Shown here: one piece after another, positions 1 through 10,545 of the stretch
How the letters are laid out: each line of letters starts with the position of its first letter
Position numbering within the stretch: the stretch's first letter is position 1
Assembly (NCBI RefSeq): GCF_000759535.1
Contig: NZ_CP009455.1
Location: forward strand, 1,116,001-1,180,000
Reading direction: 5' to 3'
Origin: Pseudomonas cremoricolorata
GTDB lineage: Bacteria > Pseudomonadota > Gammaproteobacteria > Pseudomonadales > Pseudomonadaceae
DNA length: 64,000 nucleotides
Program-made: the position numbers and the translations under genes
The notes under the pieces: generated by a model
What the model was told of the DNA's origin: nothing
Database searches by the model: none
Seen by the model: the letters and a program-made list of their open reading frames with translations, nothing else

Positions 1-100
1 CGTGTCGATCAACAGCTTCACCGAAACCGTGCTGCGCACCACCGAGCGCGGCGAGATCATGCGATGGACAGCCAAACCCGGACGCAGGCCGACCCTGTGA
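1..100 (+). CDS. tssF: Type VI secretion baseplate subunit TssF (C-terminal end only)
   Basis: An open frame enters from the left edge (codons in phase from base 2) and stops at TGA 98-100. The visible 32 residues contain ETVLRTTERGEIMRW followed by a short Arg/Pro tail, which resembles the end of TssF. TssF is the baseplate wedge protein that pairs with TssG. The next gene, tssG, starts inside this frame at base 64, giving a 37-base overlap typical of co-translated tssF-tssG. Only the tail is seen, so the call rests on this motif and on the tssG-clpV context. Confidence 0.75.
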   Translation, partial: VSINSFTETVLRTTERGEIMRWTAKPGRRPTL

Positions 101-1110
101 ACATCCTCGAGGCGATGCAGGCCGAGCCCTGGCAGTACGATTTCTTCCAGGCCCTGCGCCGGCTCGAAGCCGAACACCCAGAACTGCCACGCTTCGGCCA
201 TTCGCTGCGCCTGAGCGATGAACCGGTGCGCCTCGGCCAGCGCCTGGACAGCGCCTTCGCCCCGGCCACCCTGGCCTCGGTGACGCCGGCCGATGAGCAC
301 ACGCCGGCGCGCCTGGAGCAGTTCTTCTTCGGCCTTGGCGGGCCCAACGGGCCGCTACCGCTGCACCTGACCGAATACGCCCGCGAGCGCCAGCGCAACC
401 ACGCCGACGCCACCAGCAAGCGTTTCCTCGATGTCTTCCACCATCGCCTGCTGAGTCTGTTCTACCGGGCCTGGGCCGAAGCGCGGCCAACGGTCAGCCA
501 CGACCGCCCCGGTGACGACTACTGGGCCGGGCGCCTGGCCGCCCTCAGTGGCCGCGGCCAACCGGCCTTGCAAGGCCAGGGGCCGCTGCCCGACACCGCC
601 AAGCTGCACTACTCCGGCCACCTCGCTGCGCAAACCCGCTACCCCGATGGCCTGTGCGGCATTCTCGGCAGTTATTTCGGCGTGCCGGTGAGCCTGGAGG
701 AATACGTCGGGCAATGGCTCGAGCTGCCCGAACGCAGCCAGCTCGGCGTGCGCGCCAACCGCCTGGGCGTGGATACGTGCCTGGGCCGGCATGTATGGGA
801 TCGCCAGCACACGTTCCGCCTGCGCCTGGGCCCGCTCAGTCTCGACCAGTACCACGCACTGCTGCCCGGAGGACAAGCCTTCAGCGAACTGGCCGCCTGG
901 GTCGCCGAGTACCTGGGCCACGAGTTGGACTGGGAGGTGCAACTGATTCTGCGCCGCGAACAGGTGCCGGCCCTGCAACCCGGTGCCGGCCGGCGCCTGG
1001 GCTTCGACACCTGGCTCGGCAGCCCCGAGCACGATGCCAGCGACCTCAAGCTGGCCCACCACTACGCCACGCTGTCCCGCACAGCCTCCAGGAGCCCGGA
1101 CCATGGGTGA
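64..1110 (+). CDS. tssG: Type VI secretion baseplate subunit TssG
   Basis: A protein of 348 aa, the usual TssG length. TssG forms the wedge complex of the T6SS baseplate with TssF and TssK in the cytoplasm. The N-terminus (PWQYDFFQALRRLEA, then HSLRLSDEPVRLGQ) and the FFGLGGPNGPLPLHLTEYA stretch near residue 85-105 are family hallmarks. The ATG lies within the tssF end, and the stop TGA (1108-1110) overlaps the clpV ATG by 8 bases. Tight coupling to both neighbours supports a single operon. Nothing looks damaged. Confidence 0.93.
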   Translation: MDSQTRTQADPVNILEAMQAEPWQYDFFQALRRLEAEHPELPRFGHSLRLSDEPVRLGQRLDSAFAPATLASVTPADEHTPARLEQFFFGLGGPNGPLPLHLTEYARERQRNHADATSKRFLDVFHHRLLSLFYRAWAEARPTVSHDRPGDDYWAGRLAALSGRGQPALQGQGPLPDTAKLHYSGHLAAQTRYPDGLCGILGSYFGVPVSLEEYVGQWLELPERSQLGVRANRLGVDTCLGRHVWDRQHTFRLRLGPLSLDQYHALLPGGQAFSELAAWVAEYLGHELDWEVQLILRREQVPALQPGAGRRLGFDTWLGSPEHDASDLKLAHHYATLSRTASRSPDHG

Positions 1111-3763
1111 AATCAGCCGCGCCGCACTGTTCGGCAAACTCAACAGCCTGGCCTATCAGGCCATCGAAGCCGCCACGGTGTTCTGCAAGCTGCGCGGCAA
1201 TCCCTATGTCGAACTGGCGCACTGGCTGCACCAGCTGCTGCAACTGCCCGACAGCGACCTGCAGCGCATCCTGCGCCAGTTCAACGTCGAGCCGGCGCGC
1301 CTGGCGGCCGACCTCACCGCCGCGCTGGACCGCCTGCCACGCGGCTCGACCTCGATCACCGACCTGTCCTCGCAGGTCGAGGATGCCGTGGAGCGTGGCT
1401 GGGTCTACGGCAGCCTGATGTTCGGCGCAAGCCAGGTGCGCAGCGGCTACCTGCTGGTCGGCATCCTCAAGACCCCGAGCCTGCGCAACGCGCTGCTGGG
1501 GCTGTCGGGCGAGTTCGCCAAGCTGCGCATCGAGGCCTTGAGCGAGCGCTTCGACGAGTACGTCGGTGACTCGCCGGAAAACGCCCTCGGTGCCAGCGAC
1601 GGCTCCAGCGCCGGCGTGCCCGGTGAAGCCAGTGGCGCGGTGGCGCCGGCAGCGCTGGGCAAGCAGGAGGCATTGCAGCGCTTTACCGTCGACCTCACCG
1701 AGCAGGCCCGCAACGGCCAGCTCGACCCCATCGTTGGCCGCGATGACGAGATTCGCCAACTGGTCGACATCCTCATGCGCCGGCGCCAGAACAACCCGAT
1801 CCTCACCGGCGAGGCCGGGGTGGGCAAGACCGCCGTGGTCGAAGGTTTCGCCCTGCGCATCGTCGCCGGTGACGTGCCGCCGGCGCTCAAGGACGTCGAA
1901 CTGCGCAGCCTCGATGTCGGCCTGCTGCAGGCCGGGGCGAGCATGAAAGGCGAATTCGAACAGCGCCTGCGCCAGGTCATCGAAGACGTCCAGGCCTCAC
2001 CGCGGCCGATCATCCTGTTCATCGATGAAGCTCACACCCTGGTCGGTGCCGGCGGCGCCGCGGGCACCGGCGATGCCGCCAACCTGCTCAAGCCCGCCCT
2101 GGCCCGTGGCAGCCTGCGCACAGTAGCCGCCACCACCTGGGCCGAGTACAAGAAGCACATCGAGAAAGACCCGGCCCTGACCCGGCGCTTCCAGGTGGTG
2201 CAGGTGGCCGAGCCCAGCGAAGCCAAGGCCCTGCTGATGATGCGCGGTGTGGCCTCGACCATGGAGCAGCACCACCAGGTACAGATTCTCGATGAAGCGC
2301 TGGAGGCGGCGGTGAAGCTGTCGCACCGCTACATTCCGGCGCGGCAGTTGCCCGACAAGTCGGTGAGCCTGCTCGACACCGCCTGCGCCCGCGTGGCGAT
2401 CAGCCTGCACGCGGTGCCGGCGGAGGTTGACGACAGCCGCCGGCGGATCGAGGCGTTGCAGGTCGAGTTGCAGATCATCGCCCGCGAAGCGGCCATTGGC
2501 GTGGCCATCGGTCAACGTCAGGTGCAGGCCGAGCAGGCCCTGGCCGCCGAGCAGACGCGCCTGGAAACTCTGGAAGCGCGCTGGGCCGAAGAAAAGGCAC
2601 TGGTCAACGAACTGCTCGCTACCCGCGCGCAACTGCGTGAAGGCGGCGCCAGCGTCGATCAGGGCGACAATCCGCTGCGCGCCACCTTGGTCGACCTGCA
2701 AGCGCGCCTGGCCACCGTGCAGGGTGAGACGCCGTTGATCCTGCCCACGGTCGACTACCAGGCGGTGGCCGCAGTGGTGGCCGACTGGACCGGCATCCCG
2801 GTCGGGCGCATGGCACGCAATGAAATCGAAACCGTGCTCAACCTCGACCAGCACCTGGGCAAACGCATCATCGGCCAGGACCATGCCTTGCAGATGATCG
2901 CCAAACGCATCCAGACCTCGCGCGCCGGCCTCGACAACCCGAACAAGCCGGTTGGCGTGTTCATGCTCGCCGGCACCTCCGGGGTGGGCAAGACCGAAAC
3001 CGCCCTGGCCCTGGCCGAGGCGCTGTATGGCGGTGAGCAGAACCTCATCACCATCAACATGAGCGAGTTCCAGGAAGCCCACACCGTGTCGACCCTCAAG
3101 GGCGCGCCGCCGGGCTATGTCGGCTATGGCGAAGGCGGTGTCCTGACCGAAGCCGTGCGCCGCCGCCCCTACAGCGTGGTGCTGCTCGACGAGGTGGAAA
3201 AGGCCCACCCGGACGTACACGAAATCTTCTTCCAGGTGTTCGACAAAGGGGTGATGGAAGACGGCGAAGGGCGCCAGATCGATTTTCGCAACACGCTGAT
3301 TTTGCTGACCACCAACGCCGGCACCGACCTGCTTGCAGGCCTGTGCCAAGACGCCAGCGCGCTGCCGTCACCCGAAGCGGTCGCCACGCAGTTGCGCGGT
3401 CCGCTGCTGGAGATTTTCCCCCCGGCCCTGCTCGGACGCCTGGTGACCATCCCCTACTACCCGCTCAGTGACGCCATGCTCAAGGCCATCACGCGCTTGC
3501 AGCTCGAACGCATCCGCCGCCGCGTCGAGCACACGCACAGGGTCGGCTTCAGCTATGACGATGCGGTGGTGGACCTGATCGTCTCGCGCTGCACGCAAAG
3601 CGAAAGCGGCGGGCGCATGATCGACGCCATTCTCACCAATGGCCTGCTGCCGGACATGAGCCGCGAGTTCCTCACCCGCCTGCTCGAAGGTCGGCCGCTG
3701 GCGAGCGTACACATCAGTCGCCAGCACAACGACCTGCACTACGCCTTCGCCACTGCCGACTGA
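1103..3763 (+). CDS. tssH: Type VI secretion ATPase TssH/ClpV
   Basis: An AAA+ disaggregase of 886 aa that extracts and recycles contracted TssB-TssC sheath tubules in the cytoplasm. The N-domain (about residues 1-165) carries the Clp repeats that contact the sheath. The first AAA+ module has Walker A GEAGVGKT at 236-243 and Walker [10 protein letters not shown] near 304. A coiled middle domain follows (about 415-535). The second module has Walker A GTSGVGKT at 624-631 and [13 protein letters not shown]. The frame is open to 983, but ATG 1103 is chosen because AGGAG lies 9 bases upstream (1090-1094) and the protein then begins [14 protein letters not shown] like other ClpV proteins. It differs from ClpB by the short middle domain and its T6SS neighbours. 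Confidence 0.95.
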   Translation: MGEISRAALFGKLNSLAYQAIEAATVFCKLRGNPYVELAHWLHQLLQLPDSDLQRILRQFNVEPARLAADLTAALDRLPRGSTSITDLSSQVEDAVERGWVYGSLMFGASQVRSGYLLVGILKTPSLRNALLGLSGEFAKLRIEALSERFDEYVGDSPENALGASDGSSAGVPGEASGAVAPAALGKQEALQRFTVDLTEQARNGQLDPIVGRDDEIRQLVDILMRRRQNNPILTGEAGVGKTAVVEGFALRIVAGDVPPALKDVELRSLDVGLLQAGASMKGEFEQRLRQVIEDVQASPRPIILFIDEAHTLVGAGGAAGTGDAANLLKPALARGSLRTVAATTWAEYKKHIEKDPALTRRFQVVQVAEPSEAKALLMMRGVASTMEQHHQVQILDEALEAAVKLSHRYIPARQLPDKSVSLLDTACARVAISLHAVPAEVDDSRRRIEALQVELQIIAREAAIGVAIGQRQVQAEQALAAEQTRLETLEARWAEEKALVNELLATRAQLREGGASVDQGDNPLRATLVDLQARLATVQGETPLILPTVDYQAVAAVVADWTGIPVGRMARNEIETVLNLDQHLGKRIIGQDHALQMIAKRIQTSRAGLDNPNKPVGVFMLAGTSGVGKTETALALAEALYGGEQNLITINMSEFQEAHTVSTLKGAPPGYVGYGEGGVLTEAVRRRPYSVVLLDEVEKAHPDVHEIFFQVFDKGVMEDGEGRQIDFRNTLILLTTNAGTDLLAGLCQDASALPSPEAVATQLRGPLLEIFPPALLGRLVTIPYYPLSDAMLKAITRLQLERIRRRVEHTHRVGFSYDDAVVDLIVSRCTQSESGGRMIDAILTNGLLPDMSREFLTRLLEGRPLASVHISRQHNDLHYAFATAD

Positions 3764-3774
3764 CAGGACCTGCC

Positions 3775-5712
3775 ATGCTGTTCTCGCAACTCACCCGCCT
3801 GGCGCAGATCACCAGCCCGCTGCCACCCAATAGCCTGCTGCTCAGTGAAATGAGCGGCAGTGACGAGCTGGGGCGGCTGTTCGAATACGAGCTGCAGCTG
3901 ACCAGCCAGGATTCGGCCATCGACCTCAACCAACTGCTGGGCAAGCCGATGTGCCTGAGCCTGCAGATGAGCCTGGGCGCGCAGCGCCATTTCCACGGTA
4001 TCGTCGCCCGTTGCAGCCAGTCGGTGGATCGCGGCCAGTTCGCCAGCTACCGGGTAACGCTGCGTCCCTGGCTGTGGCTGCTGACCCGCACCAGCGACTG
4101 CCGGATCTTCCAGAACCAGAGCGCCCCGCAGATCGTCAAGCAGGTGTTTCGCGACCTCGGCTTTTCGGACTTCGAGGAACAGCTCAGCCGCAGTTACCGC
4201 GAGCGCGAATACTGCGTGCAGTACCGCGAGACCAGCTTCGAATTCATCAGCCGGCTGCTCGAAGAAGAAGGCATCTACTACTACTTCCGCCACGAGCAGG
4301 AGCGCCACGTGCTGGTGCTGGCCGACGCCTATGGCGCGCACCAGAGCGTGGCCGGCTATGAGAGCGTGCCGTTCTACCCACCCGACGGCCAGCACCGCGA
4401 GCGCGACCACATCAACGACTGGTACCTGGCGCAAGAGGTGCAGCCCGGCTCGCTGGAACTCAACGATTACGACTTCCAGCGCCCCGGCGCGCGCATCAAC
4501 GTGCGTTCGGCCATGCCGCGTCCGCACCAGGCTGGCGACTACCCGCTGTTCGACTACCCCGGCGAATACCAGCACAGCGAGCACGGCGAGCACTACGCCC
4601 GCACCCGCCTGGAAGCGCTGCAAACCCAGCACGAACGGGTCGAACTCAGTGGCAACGCCCGTGGCCTTGGCAGCGGTCATCTGTTCAGCCTGAGCGGCTT
4701 CACCCGCGCCGACCAGAACCGCGAATACCTGATCGTCGCCGCCCGCTATCACGTGGTGCAGGAGCGTCTGGAAAGCGGCGGCGGCAATACCAGCGCACAG
4801 TTTCACGGCAACCTCAGTTGCATCGACGCGCAGCAGAGCTTCCGTCCGCTGGCCAGCACCCAGCGACCCCTGGTCAAGGGGCCGCAGACCGCCGTGGTAG
4901 TGGGCCCCGCCGGCGAAGAGATCTGGACCGACCAATACGGCCGGGTCAAGGTGCATTTCCACTGGGACCGCCACGACCAGTCCAACGAAAACAGCTCGTG
5001 CTGGATTCGCGTGTCGCAGGCCTGGGCCGGCAAGAACTGGGGTTCGATGCAGGTGCCGCGCATTGGTCAGGAAGTCATCGTCAGCTTCCTCGAAGGCGAC
5101 CCGGACCAGCCGATCATTACCGGTCGGGTGTACAACGCCGAACAGACCGTGCCCTACGACCTGCCCGCCAGCGCCACCCAGAGCGGCATCAAGAGCCGCT
5201 CCAGCAAGGGCGGTTCGCCGGCCAACTTCAACGAAATCCGCATGGAAGACAAAAAGGGCGAAGAGCAGCTCTACGTGCACGCCGAGCGCAACCTCGACAC
5301 CGTGGTCGAGCAGAACGAAACCCTTTCGGTTGGCGCCAACCGCACTCAGTCGGTCGGCCAGATGGAGCAGATCACCATCGGCGCCAGTCGCCTGCGGGCG
5401 GTGCGTTTCGACGATGTGGTGATGGTCGGTGCCAGCAAGTCCGACAGCATCGGCGCCAGCTACCTGCTGGAAGTGGGCAACGTGCTACGCCTGGTGTGCG
5501 GCAAGAGCGTCATCGAGCTCAACGCCAGCGGGCAGATCAACATCAGCTGCGAGCAGTTCAGCTTCCACGCCAGACAGGATGCCGAAATCAACACCGGCGG
5601 TACCCTCGACCTCAACCTGGGCGGCGGCGCGCAGACCTCGGCCGATGGCCAGGGCATTCAGAAAGACATTCAGGACGCGGTCGAGGGCCTGTTCCCCGAC
5701 GCGAACACGTGA
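3775..5712 (+). CDS. vgrG: Type VI secretion spike protein VgrG/TssI
   Basis: A protein of 645 aa that trimerises as the needle tip of the T6SS, carries the PAAR-Rhs effector encoded downstream and is itself exported. The N-terminal gp27-like region (about 1-370) includes FEYELQLTS and FISRLLEEEGIYYYF. The gp5 OB-fold follows (about 385-460), with RVKVHFHWDRH, SCWIRVSQAWAG and GDPDQPIITGRVYN. A beta-helical gp5-like tail (about 485-600) reads VGANRTQSVG and similar repeats. There is no C-terminal effector extension, so toxicity must come from the PAAR-Rhs cargo. It starts 11 bases after clpV with AGGA upstream. Confidence 0.95.
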   Translation: MLFSQLTRLAQITSPLPPNSLLLSEMSGSDELGRLFEYELQLTSQDSAIDLNQLLGKPMCLSLQMSLGAQRHFHGIVARCSQSVDRGQFASYRVTLRPWLWLLTRTSDCRIFQNQSAPQIVKQVFRDLGFSDFEEQLSRSYREREYCVQYRETSFEFISRLLEEEGIYYYFRHEQERHVLVLADAYGAHQSVAGYESVPFYPPDGQHRERDHINDWYLAQEVQPGSLELNDYDFQRPGARINVRSAMPRPHQAGDYPLFDYPGEYQHSEHGEHYARTRLEALQTQHERVELSGNARGLGSGHLFSLSGFTRADQNREYLIVAARYHVVQERLESGGGNTSAQFHGNLSCIDAQQSFRPLASTQRPLVKGPQTAVVVGPAGEEIWTDQYGRVKVHFHWDRHDQSNENSSCWIRVSQAWAGKNWGSMQVPRIGQEVIVSFLEGDPDQPIITGRVYNAEQTVPYDLPASATQSGIKSRSSKGGSPANFNEIRMEDKKGEEQLYVHAERNLDTVVEQNETLSVGANRTQSVGQMEQITIGASRLRAVRFDDVVMVGASKSDSIGASYLLEVGNVLRLVCGKSVIELNASGQINISCEQFSFHARQDAEINTGGTLDLNLGGGAQTSADGQGIQKDIQDAVEGLFPDANT

Positions 5713-5722
5713 CGAGACCTTC

Positions 5723-6157
5723 ATGACCTACCGCCTCAACGAATTTCGTTTCGCCCTGCCGGATGCGCGGGTCACCGACACCAGCATCAACATCTTGCGC
5801 TTCGACGCGCTGGGCACCTCGCTGATCGTCAGCCGCAGCCTGCTGGCCGAAGGCGAAACCCTGCAGAGCAACTTCGACGGCCAATTGCAGCGCTTGCAGC
5901 AGCAGGTCAAGGACCTGCACTTCGTGCCGGCCAGCGCAGTCAAGGTCGGTGCCGCGCAGGACATCGACGCCATCGAGCTGAGCAGCCAGTTCAGCAAGGG
6001 CCAGGACAAGGTCTACCAGTACCAGCTGGCGTTGCTGCTGCCGGGCACACGCAAGATGTTCGCGCTCAGCTATGTCAAGCCGCAGCCCTTGGGCGCGGCC
6101 GAGGCTGCGCACTGGGCCCAGCTCAAGCAATCGCTCGACTTCGACAACCTCGGCTGA
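5723..6157 (+). CDS. DUF1795/DcrB-like T6SS effector chaperone (Eag type)
   Basis: A small protein of 144 aa starting MTYRLNEFRFALPD, with a DcrB/DUF1795 pattern (TDTSINILRF, SLIVSRSLL, QLQRLQQQVKDL). In T6SS loci, DUF1795 proteins are Eag chaperones that bind the prePAAR transmembrane helices of PAAR-Rhs effectors and deliver them to VgrG. The position fits exactly: 10 bases after vgrG and 12 bases before a prePAAR-Rhs gene. The frame is open upstream to 5429, but ATG 5723 follows the vgrG stop and gives the family length. No signal peptide is visible, consistent with a cytoplasmic chaperone. Family assignment is by eye; the Eag role is inferred from context. Confidence 0.85.
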   Translation: MTYRLNEFRFALPDARVTDTSINILRFDALGTSLIVSRSLLAEGETLQSNFDGQLQRLQQQVKDLHFVPASAVKVGAAQDIDAIELSSQFSKGQDKVYQYQLALLLPGTRKMFALSYVKPQPLGAAEAAHWAQLKQSLDFDNLG

Positions 6158-6169
6158 CCGGACCCGGCG

Positions 6170-9100
6170 ATGTCTGACGCATTCTGGGCCGCCCGCGAAG
6201 GCGATGCGCTGCTGCACACCTCGATGCTGGCCGACATCGTCGGCGGCGTGCTGGAGGTGGCTGCCACCGTGGCCATCGGCGCGCTGGCCACCGCCGCGGT
6301 GGCGGCGGCCTTCGGCATCACCGTGGCCACGGGCGGGCTGGGCTGCTTCGTGCTCGGCGCCGCGGTCGGCCTGGTGGTCGGCGTGGCGATGGCCAAGACC
6401 GGCGCCGACACCGGGCTCAGTCGATTATGCGAGGGCATCGGCAATGCCCTCTCGCCGCCCACCGTGCAGGCCACCATCGCCAGCGGCTCCAGCGACACCC
6501 ACATCAACGGCAAGCCCGCCGCCCGCGCCGCCGGTATCGTGCTGGCGCCCCTGACGCCGCTGGAGGCAGAACAGGCCGCCGCCGACGCCCAGGCCGAGGA
6601 ACAAACCTTCCTCGACATGGCCAAGGGCTTCTTCTCGCAGATGTGGCGCCCGACCGTCGCCAGCCCCGCGCCGAATACCCAGGAAGCCAACGACGACAAG
6701 GTTCTGTGCAGCAAGCACCCGGCCATGCCGCCGCAGTACCTGGCCGAAGGCTCGAGCAAGGTCATGATCAACGGCCACCCCGCCGTGCGCAGCGGCGACC
6801 GCAGCACCTGCGAGGCGGTGGTGGTCGATGGTGGCGAGGTGTCGAGCGACGTACGCATCGGCGGCGAGCCGATCGTGGTACGTGAGATTCGCAGCGGCAA
6901 GACGCCGGGCATCGGTTTGGCGATTTCGGCGTTGATGCTGCTGCGCGGGCGTGGTGGCAAGTTCTACAGCAAGCTGGGCTGCATGCTGCTGGGCGGCGCC
7001 ACCAGCTACGCCACCAGTGCCGTGACCGGCGCGCTGGTTCGCGCCACCAGCGCCTCACCGAACCCGGTGCATGCCGCCACCGGGGCCAAGGTGCTGTGCG
7101 GCGAGGACGACCTCGACTTCAGCGTGCAGGCAATGCTGGCCATCGACTGGCAGCGTTTCTACAGCAGCCGAGACGAGCGCCGACACACGTTGTTCGGGCC
7201 GGGCTGGAGCACGGCTTTCGAGGTCAGTGTGAGTCTCGTTGCAGACGCCGACGGCAGCGAACGGCTGTGGCTCTACGACGAACAGGCGCGGGCCGTGGAC
7301 ATGGGCAACATCGCCCCGGGCGAGGCAGTGTTCAGCGTCGGCGAAGGCCTGAGCATTCGCCGCGCAGCCAACGGCGAACTGCTCAGCGAGAGCCGTGAGG
7401 GCCAGTACCGGCTGTTCCAGCCCACGCCAGGACGTCCCGAGCACCTGCGCCTGAGCCAGCTGGGCGATCGCAACGACAACCGCATCTACCTGGACTACGA
7501 CGCCCAAGGCCGCCTCAGCCAATTGCGCGACACCTTCGACAGCGTCTGCCTGCACCTGCACTACAACGAGCACTGGCCGCAGCGCGTCAGCCATATCGAG
7601 CAGCGCGATGCCGAGGGCCACAACGCAGTGCGCGCGCACTATCACTACGATGCCCGCGGCCTGCTGGTCGAGGTTCGTGACGGCCAGCAGCGCTTGCTGC
7701 GCAGCTTTGCCTACGACGCCGCCGAACGCCTGTGCCAGCACCAGACCCGCAGCGGCCTGCGCTGCTTCTACGAGTGGGCCGAGATCGGCGACGCTGCGCG
7801 GGTGATACGGCACTGGACCGATGCCGGCGACAGCTACCAGTTCGACTACGACCTCGAAGCCGGCATCACCCGCGTCACCGACAGCCTGCAACGGGTCAAC
7901 CTGCATGCCTGGAACGCGCAGTTGCAGATCACCCGGCACAGCAATCCGCTGGGCCAGACATGGCAGTTCGAGTGGGATGACGAACGCCAACTGCTCGGCG
8001 CCACCGACCCTGCCGGTGGCCAGTGGCGCTTTCTCTACGATGCCTCGGGCAACCTGGTGGAAACGCTCGACCCGCTGGGCCGACGGGAATCCACCACCTG
8101 GCTCGAACACTGGTCGCTACCGACGGTGCAGACCGATGCCGCCGGGCAGCGCTGGCAGTACCGCTACGACCCACGCGGCAACTGCATCAGCGAGACCGAT
8201 CCGCTGGGCGGCATCACCCGCTACCGCTACGACGCTCACGGTTGTCCGTGCGAGATCATCGATGCCGCCGGCACCCGCCGCACCCTGCACTGGAGCCTGC
8301 GCGGCGTGCTGCTGCGCCAGACCGATTGCACCGACGCCGTCACCCGGTTGAGCTACGACGCCCACGGCCACCTGCGCAGCCTGAGCAACGCTCTGGGCGA
8401 GGTCACCGACTACCAGCACGACGTCGATGGCCGTTTGCTGCAAGTGACCCAGCCCGACGGGCGCATCGAGCAGTACCGCTACGACGAGCGCGGCTTGCTG
8501 GTGGGCTACCTCGACCCGGCCGGGCATGTCACCGAGCTGGGCTACAACAGTCGCGGTCAGCTGACCACCCGGCGCGACGCCTTTGGCCGCAGCGTCAACT
8601 ACCTGCACGACCGCTACGGGCGGCTGACCGGCATGCGCAATGCCAACGGTGAACTGCACAGTTTCACCTGGGACGCGGCCGACCGGCTGGTGGCCGAGTG
8701 CAACCTCGACGGCAGCACCCGCCACTATCGCTACGATGCCGGCGATCACCTCTGCGAGGTGCAGTTCGTGCCCACCGCAGGCAGTGACGAAGCGCCGATC
8801 GTGCATCGGATGCAGCACGATGCCGTCGGCCGCCTGCTGACCCGCACCACCCGCGATGGATGCACCCGCTACCGCTACGACGCGGTCGATCAGTTGCTGG
8901 ACATGACCTTCGAGGGGGTCGACGGCAGTAGTCAGTCGTTGGGCTTCGCCTACGACGCCCTCGGCCAATTGCTCGAAGAACGCAGCGCCAGCGGCAGCCT
9001 GCGCCATGAATACGACCCGCTCGGCAACCTGACCCGCACCCGTGTGGCCGATGGCCGTTGGATCAATCGCCTGTACTACGGCAGTGGCCACCTGCACCAG

Positions 9101-10543
9101 GTCAACGTCGACGGCCGGCTGGTCAGCGACTTCGAGCGCGACCGCCTGCATCGCGAAGTGCAGCGCAGCCAAGGGCAGTTGCTGACCCGCAGCGAATACG
9201 ACCGTGCCGGGCACCTGCGTGCGCGACTGAGGCGCCCGGCGAGCCAGGCGCAACACGTGCCCGCCAGCGATCAACTGCGCTTTGCCTACGACCTGCTCGA
9301 CCACCTCGCCAGCCGCTATGTGCAGCGCCCCGACCTGCAGGGCTGGCAGAGCTTCAACCACGACGCCAGCGGACGTATCGCCGCCGTCGATGCGCCCAGC
9401 CAGGGCCTGCATGAGCAGTTCCACTACGACCCGGCCGGCAACTTGCTCGATCCACACCCGCCTGGCGCCGGGCCGGTCAAGCATGACCGGCTGCTGACCT
9501 TCGAAGACAAGCGCTATGCCTACGACGGATTTGGGCGGCTCAAGGAAAAGCGCAGCCGCCGCCATGGCACGCAACGCTTCGTGTATGACGCCGAACACCG
9601 CCTGATCGAAGTGCACACCCTGCAGCCCGGACGCGAGCGGGTCCTGCACATGCATTACGACCCGATGGGACGGCGCATTGGCAAACGCGAGACCACCCTC
9701 GGCGGTGTGCCGCTGGGGCAGACCGAGTTCACCTGGGATGGCCTGCGCCTGAGCGGCGAGCGCCGCGATGGCCGGCAGACGTTGTACCTGTACCTGGATG
9801 ACGGCCACGAGCCACTGGCGCGCATCGACGGTGAAGGCGACTACCAGCACCTGCGCCACTACCACAACGACCTCAACGGCCTGCCTGAACAACTCAGCGA
9901 CGACAACGGTGAGCTGTGCTGGAGTGCGCGTTACTCGACCTGGGGCCAGACCCGCCAGGAATACGCCAGCAGCGACTTCGCCGAACAGCAGAACCTGCGC
10001 TTCCAGGGCCAGTACCTGGACCGCGAGAGCGGCCTGCACTACAACCTGTTCCGCTTCTACGACCCGGACATCGGACGCTTCACCCAGCCTGATCCGATCG
10101 GTATATCGGGCGGTCTGAATCACTATGCGTATGCGCCGAATCCCTTTACCTGGATCGATCCGTGGGGGTTATTGAATGAAGGTGAGGTCGCAGGCTACGG
10201 CGCCGAGGTGCACAAGAACGATGGCCGCGAGGCCCACGAAGTGGTGCGCAACAAATTCCTCCAGGACAAAGGCATCGCCAGCAATGGCCAGCGCCTGCGT
10301 GGCAACCCGTCCATCGCCCTGAGCCCAACCAACCACCGCGCCGTGCACCGCGAGGAACGGCGGCTGCGTAAACAGCTAGGTCTGAAAGGCAATCAGATGC
10401 TGCGCAGCGGCCGCCTGGAGATCAAGCTGATGTCCAAGGCAATCTACAACTCCATGGTGGTGAAGGGCGAGATGACCATTCAACAACTGCGAACCGCACG
10501 GCGCTATGCCAAGTCGTTCGCCAAGAGCAAGGGATGTTACTGA
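6170..10543 (+). CDS. rhs: PrePAAR-PAAR-Rhs type VI effector with C-terminal toxin
   Basis: A polymorphic toxin of 1457 aa. The N-terminus has the prePAAR motif AAREGDALLH (residues 7-16) and hydrophobic helices at about 22-85. PAAR-type sequence follows (about 95-245; THINGKPAARAAG, KVMINGHPAVRSGD), then a second hydrophobic stretch (about 247-290). PVHAATGAKV near 302 opens the Rhs shell, which has dozens of YD repeats (YRYDA, YDPLG). The shell ends with GRFTQPDPIGISGGLNHYAY and DPWGLL, with the final Asp at about residue 1330. The last ~120 residues are the variable toxin, containing GREAHEVVRN and ALSPTNHRAVH, which resembles His-metal (HNH/EndoVII-like) nucleases. Neighbours are the chaperone (12 bases upstream) and the candidate immunity gene immediately downstream. 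The enzymatic activity is inferred. Confidence 0.92.
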   Translation: MSDAFWAAREGDALLHTSMLADIVGGVLEVAATVAIGALATAAVAAAFGITVATGGLGCFVLGAAVGLVVGVAMAKTGADTGLSRLCEGIGNALSPPTVQATIASGSSDTHINGKPAARAAGIVLAPLTPLEAEQAAADAQAEEQTFLDMAKGFFSQMWRPTVASPAPNTQEANDDKVLCSKHPAMPPQYLAEGSSKVMINGHPAVRSGDRSTCEAVVVDGGEVSSDVRIGGEPIVVREIRSGKTPGIGLAISALMLLRGRGGKFYSKLGCMLLGGATSYATSAVTGALVRATSASPNPVHAATGAKVLCGEDDLDFSVQAMLAIDWQRFYSSRDERRHTLFGPGWSTAFEVSVSLVADADGSERLWLYDEQARAVDMGNIAPGEAVFSVGEGLSIRRAANGELLSESREGQYRLFQPTPGRPEHLRLSQLGDRNDNRIYLDYDAQGRLSQLRDTFDSVCLHLHYNEHWPQRVSHIEQRDAEGHNAVRAHYHYDARGLLVEVRDGQQRLLRSFAYDAAERLCQHQTRSGLRCFYEWAEIGDAARVIRHWTDAGDSYQFDYDLEAGITRVTDSLQRVNLHAWNAQLQITRHSNPLGQTWQFEWDDERQLLGATDPAGGQWRFLYDASGNLVETLDPLGRRESTTWLEHWSLPTVQTDAAGQRWQYRYDPRGNCISETDPLGGITRYRYDAHGCPCEIIDAAGTRRTLHWSLRGVLLRQTDCTDAVTRLSYDAHGHLRSLSNALGEVTDYQHDVDGRLLQVTQPDGRIEQYRYDERGLLVGYLDPAGHVTELGYNSRGQLTTRRDAFGRSVNYLHDRYGRLTGMRNANGELHSFTWDAADRLVAECNLDGSTRHYRYDAGDHLCEVQFVPTAGSDEAPIVHRMQHDAVGRLLTRTTRDGCTRYRYDAVDQLLDMTFEGVDGSSQSLGFAYDALGQLLEERSASGSLRHEYDPLGNLTRTRVADGRWINRLYYGSGHLHQVNVDGRLVSDFERDRLHREVQRSQGQLLTRSEYDRAGHLRARLRRPASQAQHVPASDQLRFAYDLLDHLASRYVQRPDLQGWQSFNHDASGRIAAVDAPSQGLHEQFHYDPAGNLLDPHPPGAGPVKHDRLLTFEDKRYAYDGFGRLKEKRSRRHGTQRFVYDAEHRLIEVHTLQPGRERVLHMHYDPMGRRIGKRETTLGGVPLGQTEFTWDGLRLSGERRDGRQTLYLYLDDGHEPLARIDGEGDYQHLRHYHNDLNGLPEQLSDDNGELCWSARYSTWGQTRQEYASSDFAEQQNLRFQGQYLDRESGLHYNLFRFYDPDIGRFTQPDPIGISGGLNHYAYAPNPFTWIDPWGLLNEGEVAGYGAEVHKNDGREAHEVVRNKFLQDKGIASNGQRLRGNPSIALSPTNHRAVHREERRLRKQLGLKGNQMLRSGRLEIKLMSKAIYNSMVVKGEMTIQQLRTARRYAKSFAKSKGCY

Positions 10544-10545
10544 CC

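Noticed and set aside
983..1102. Longer N-terminus for ClpV
   Set aside because: The extra 40 residues overlap tssG and lack family sequence; AGGAG precedes ATG 1103.
1997..5280. Two large minus-strand frames under clpV and vgrG
   Set aside because: Low-complexity antisense shadows of GC-rich coding sequence; the plus-strand genes are complete and in an operon.
7096..9500. YD repeats as a mobile or recombinational repeat array
   Set aside because: The similarity is at protein level across the Rhs shell; DNA copies are diverged and are normal for the family.
8117..10123. Long minus-strand open frame inside the rhs gene
   Set aside because: Its Val/Ala/Gln-rich sequence mirrors the YD repeats of the Rhs protein and shows no independent domain or ribosome site.
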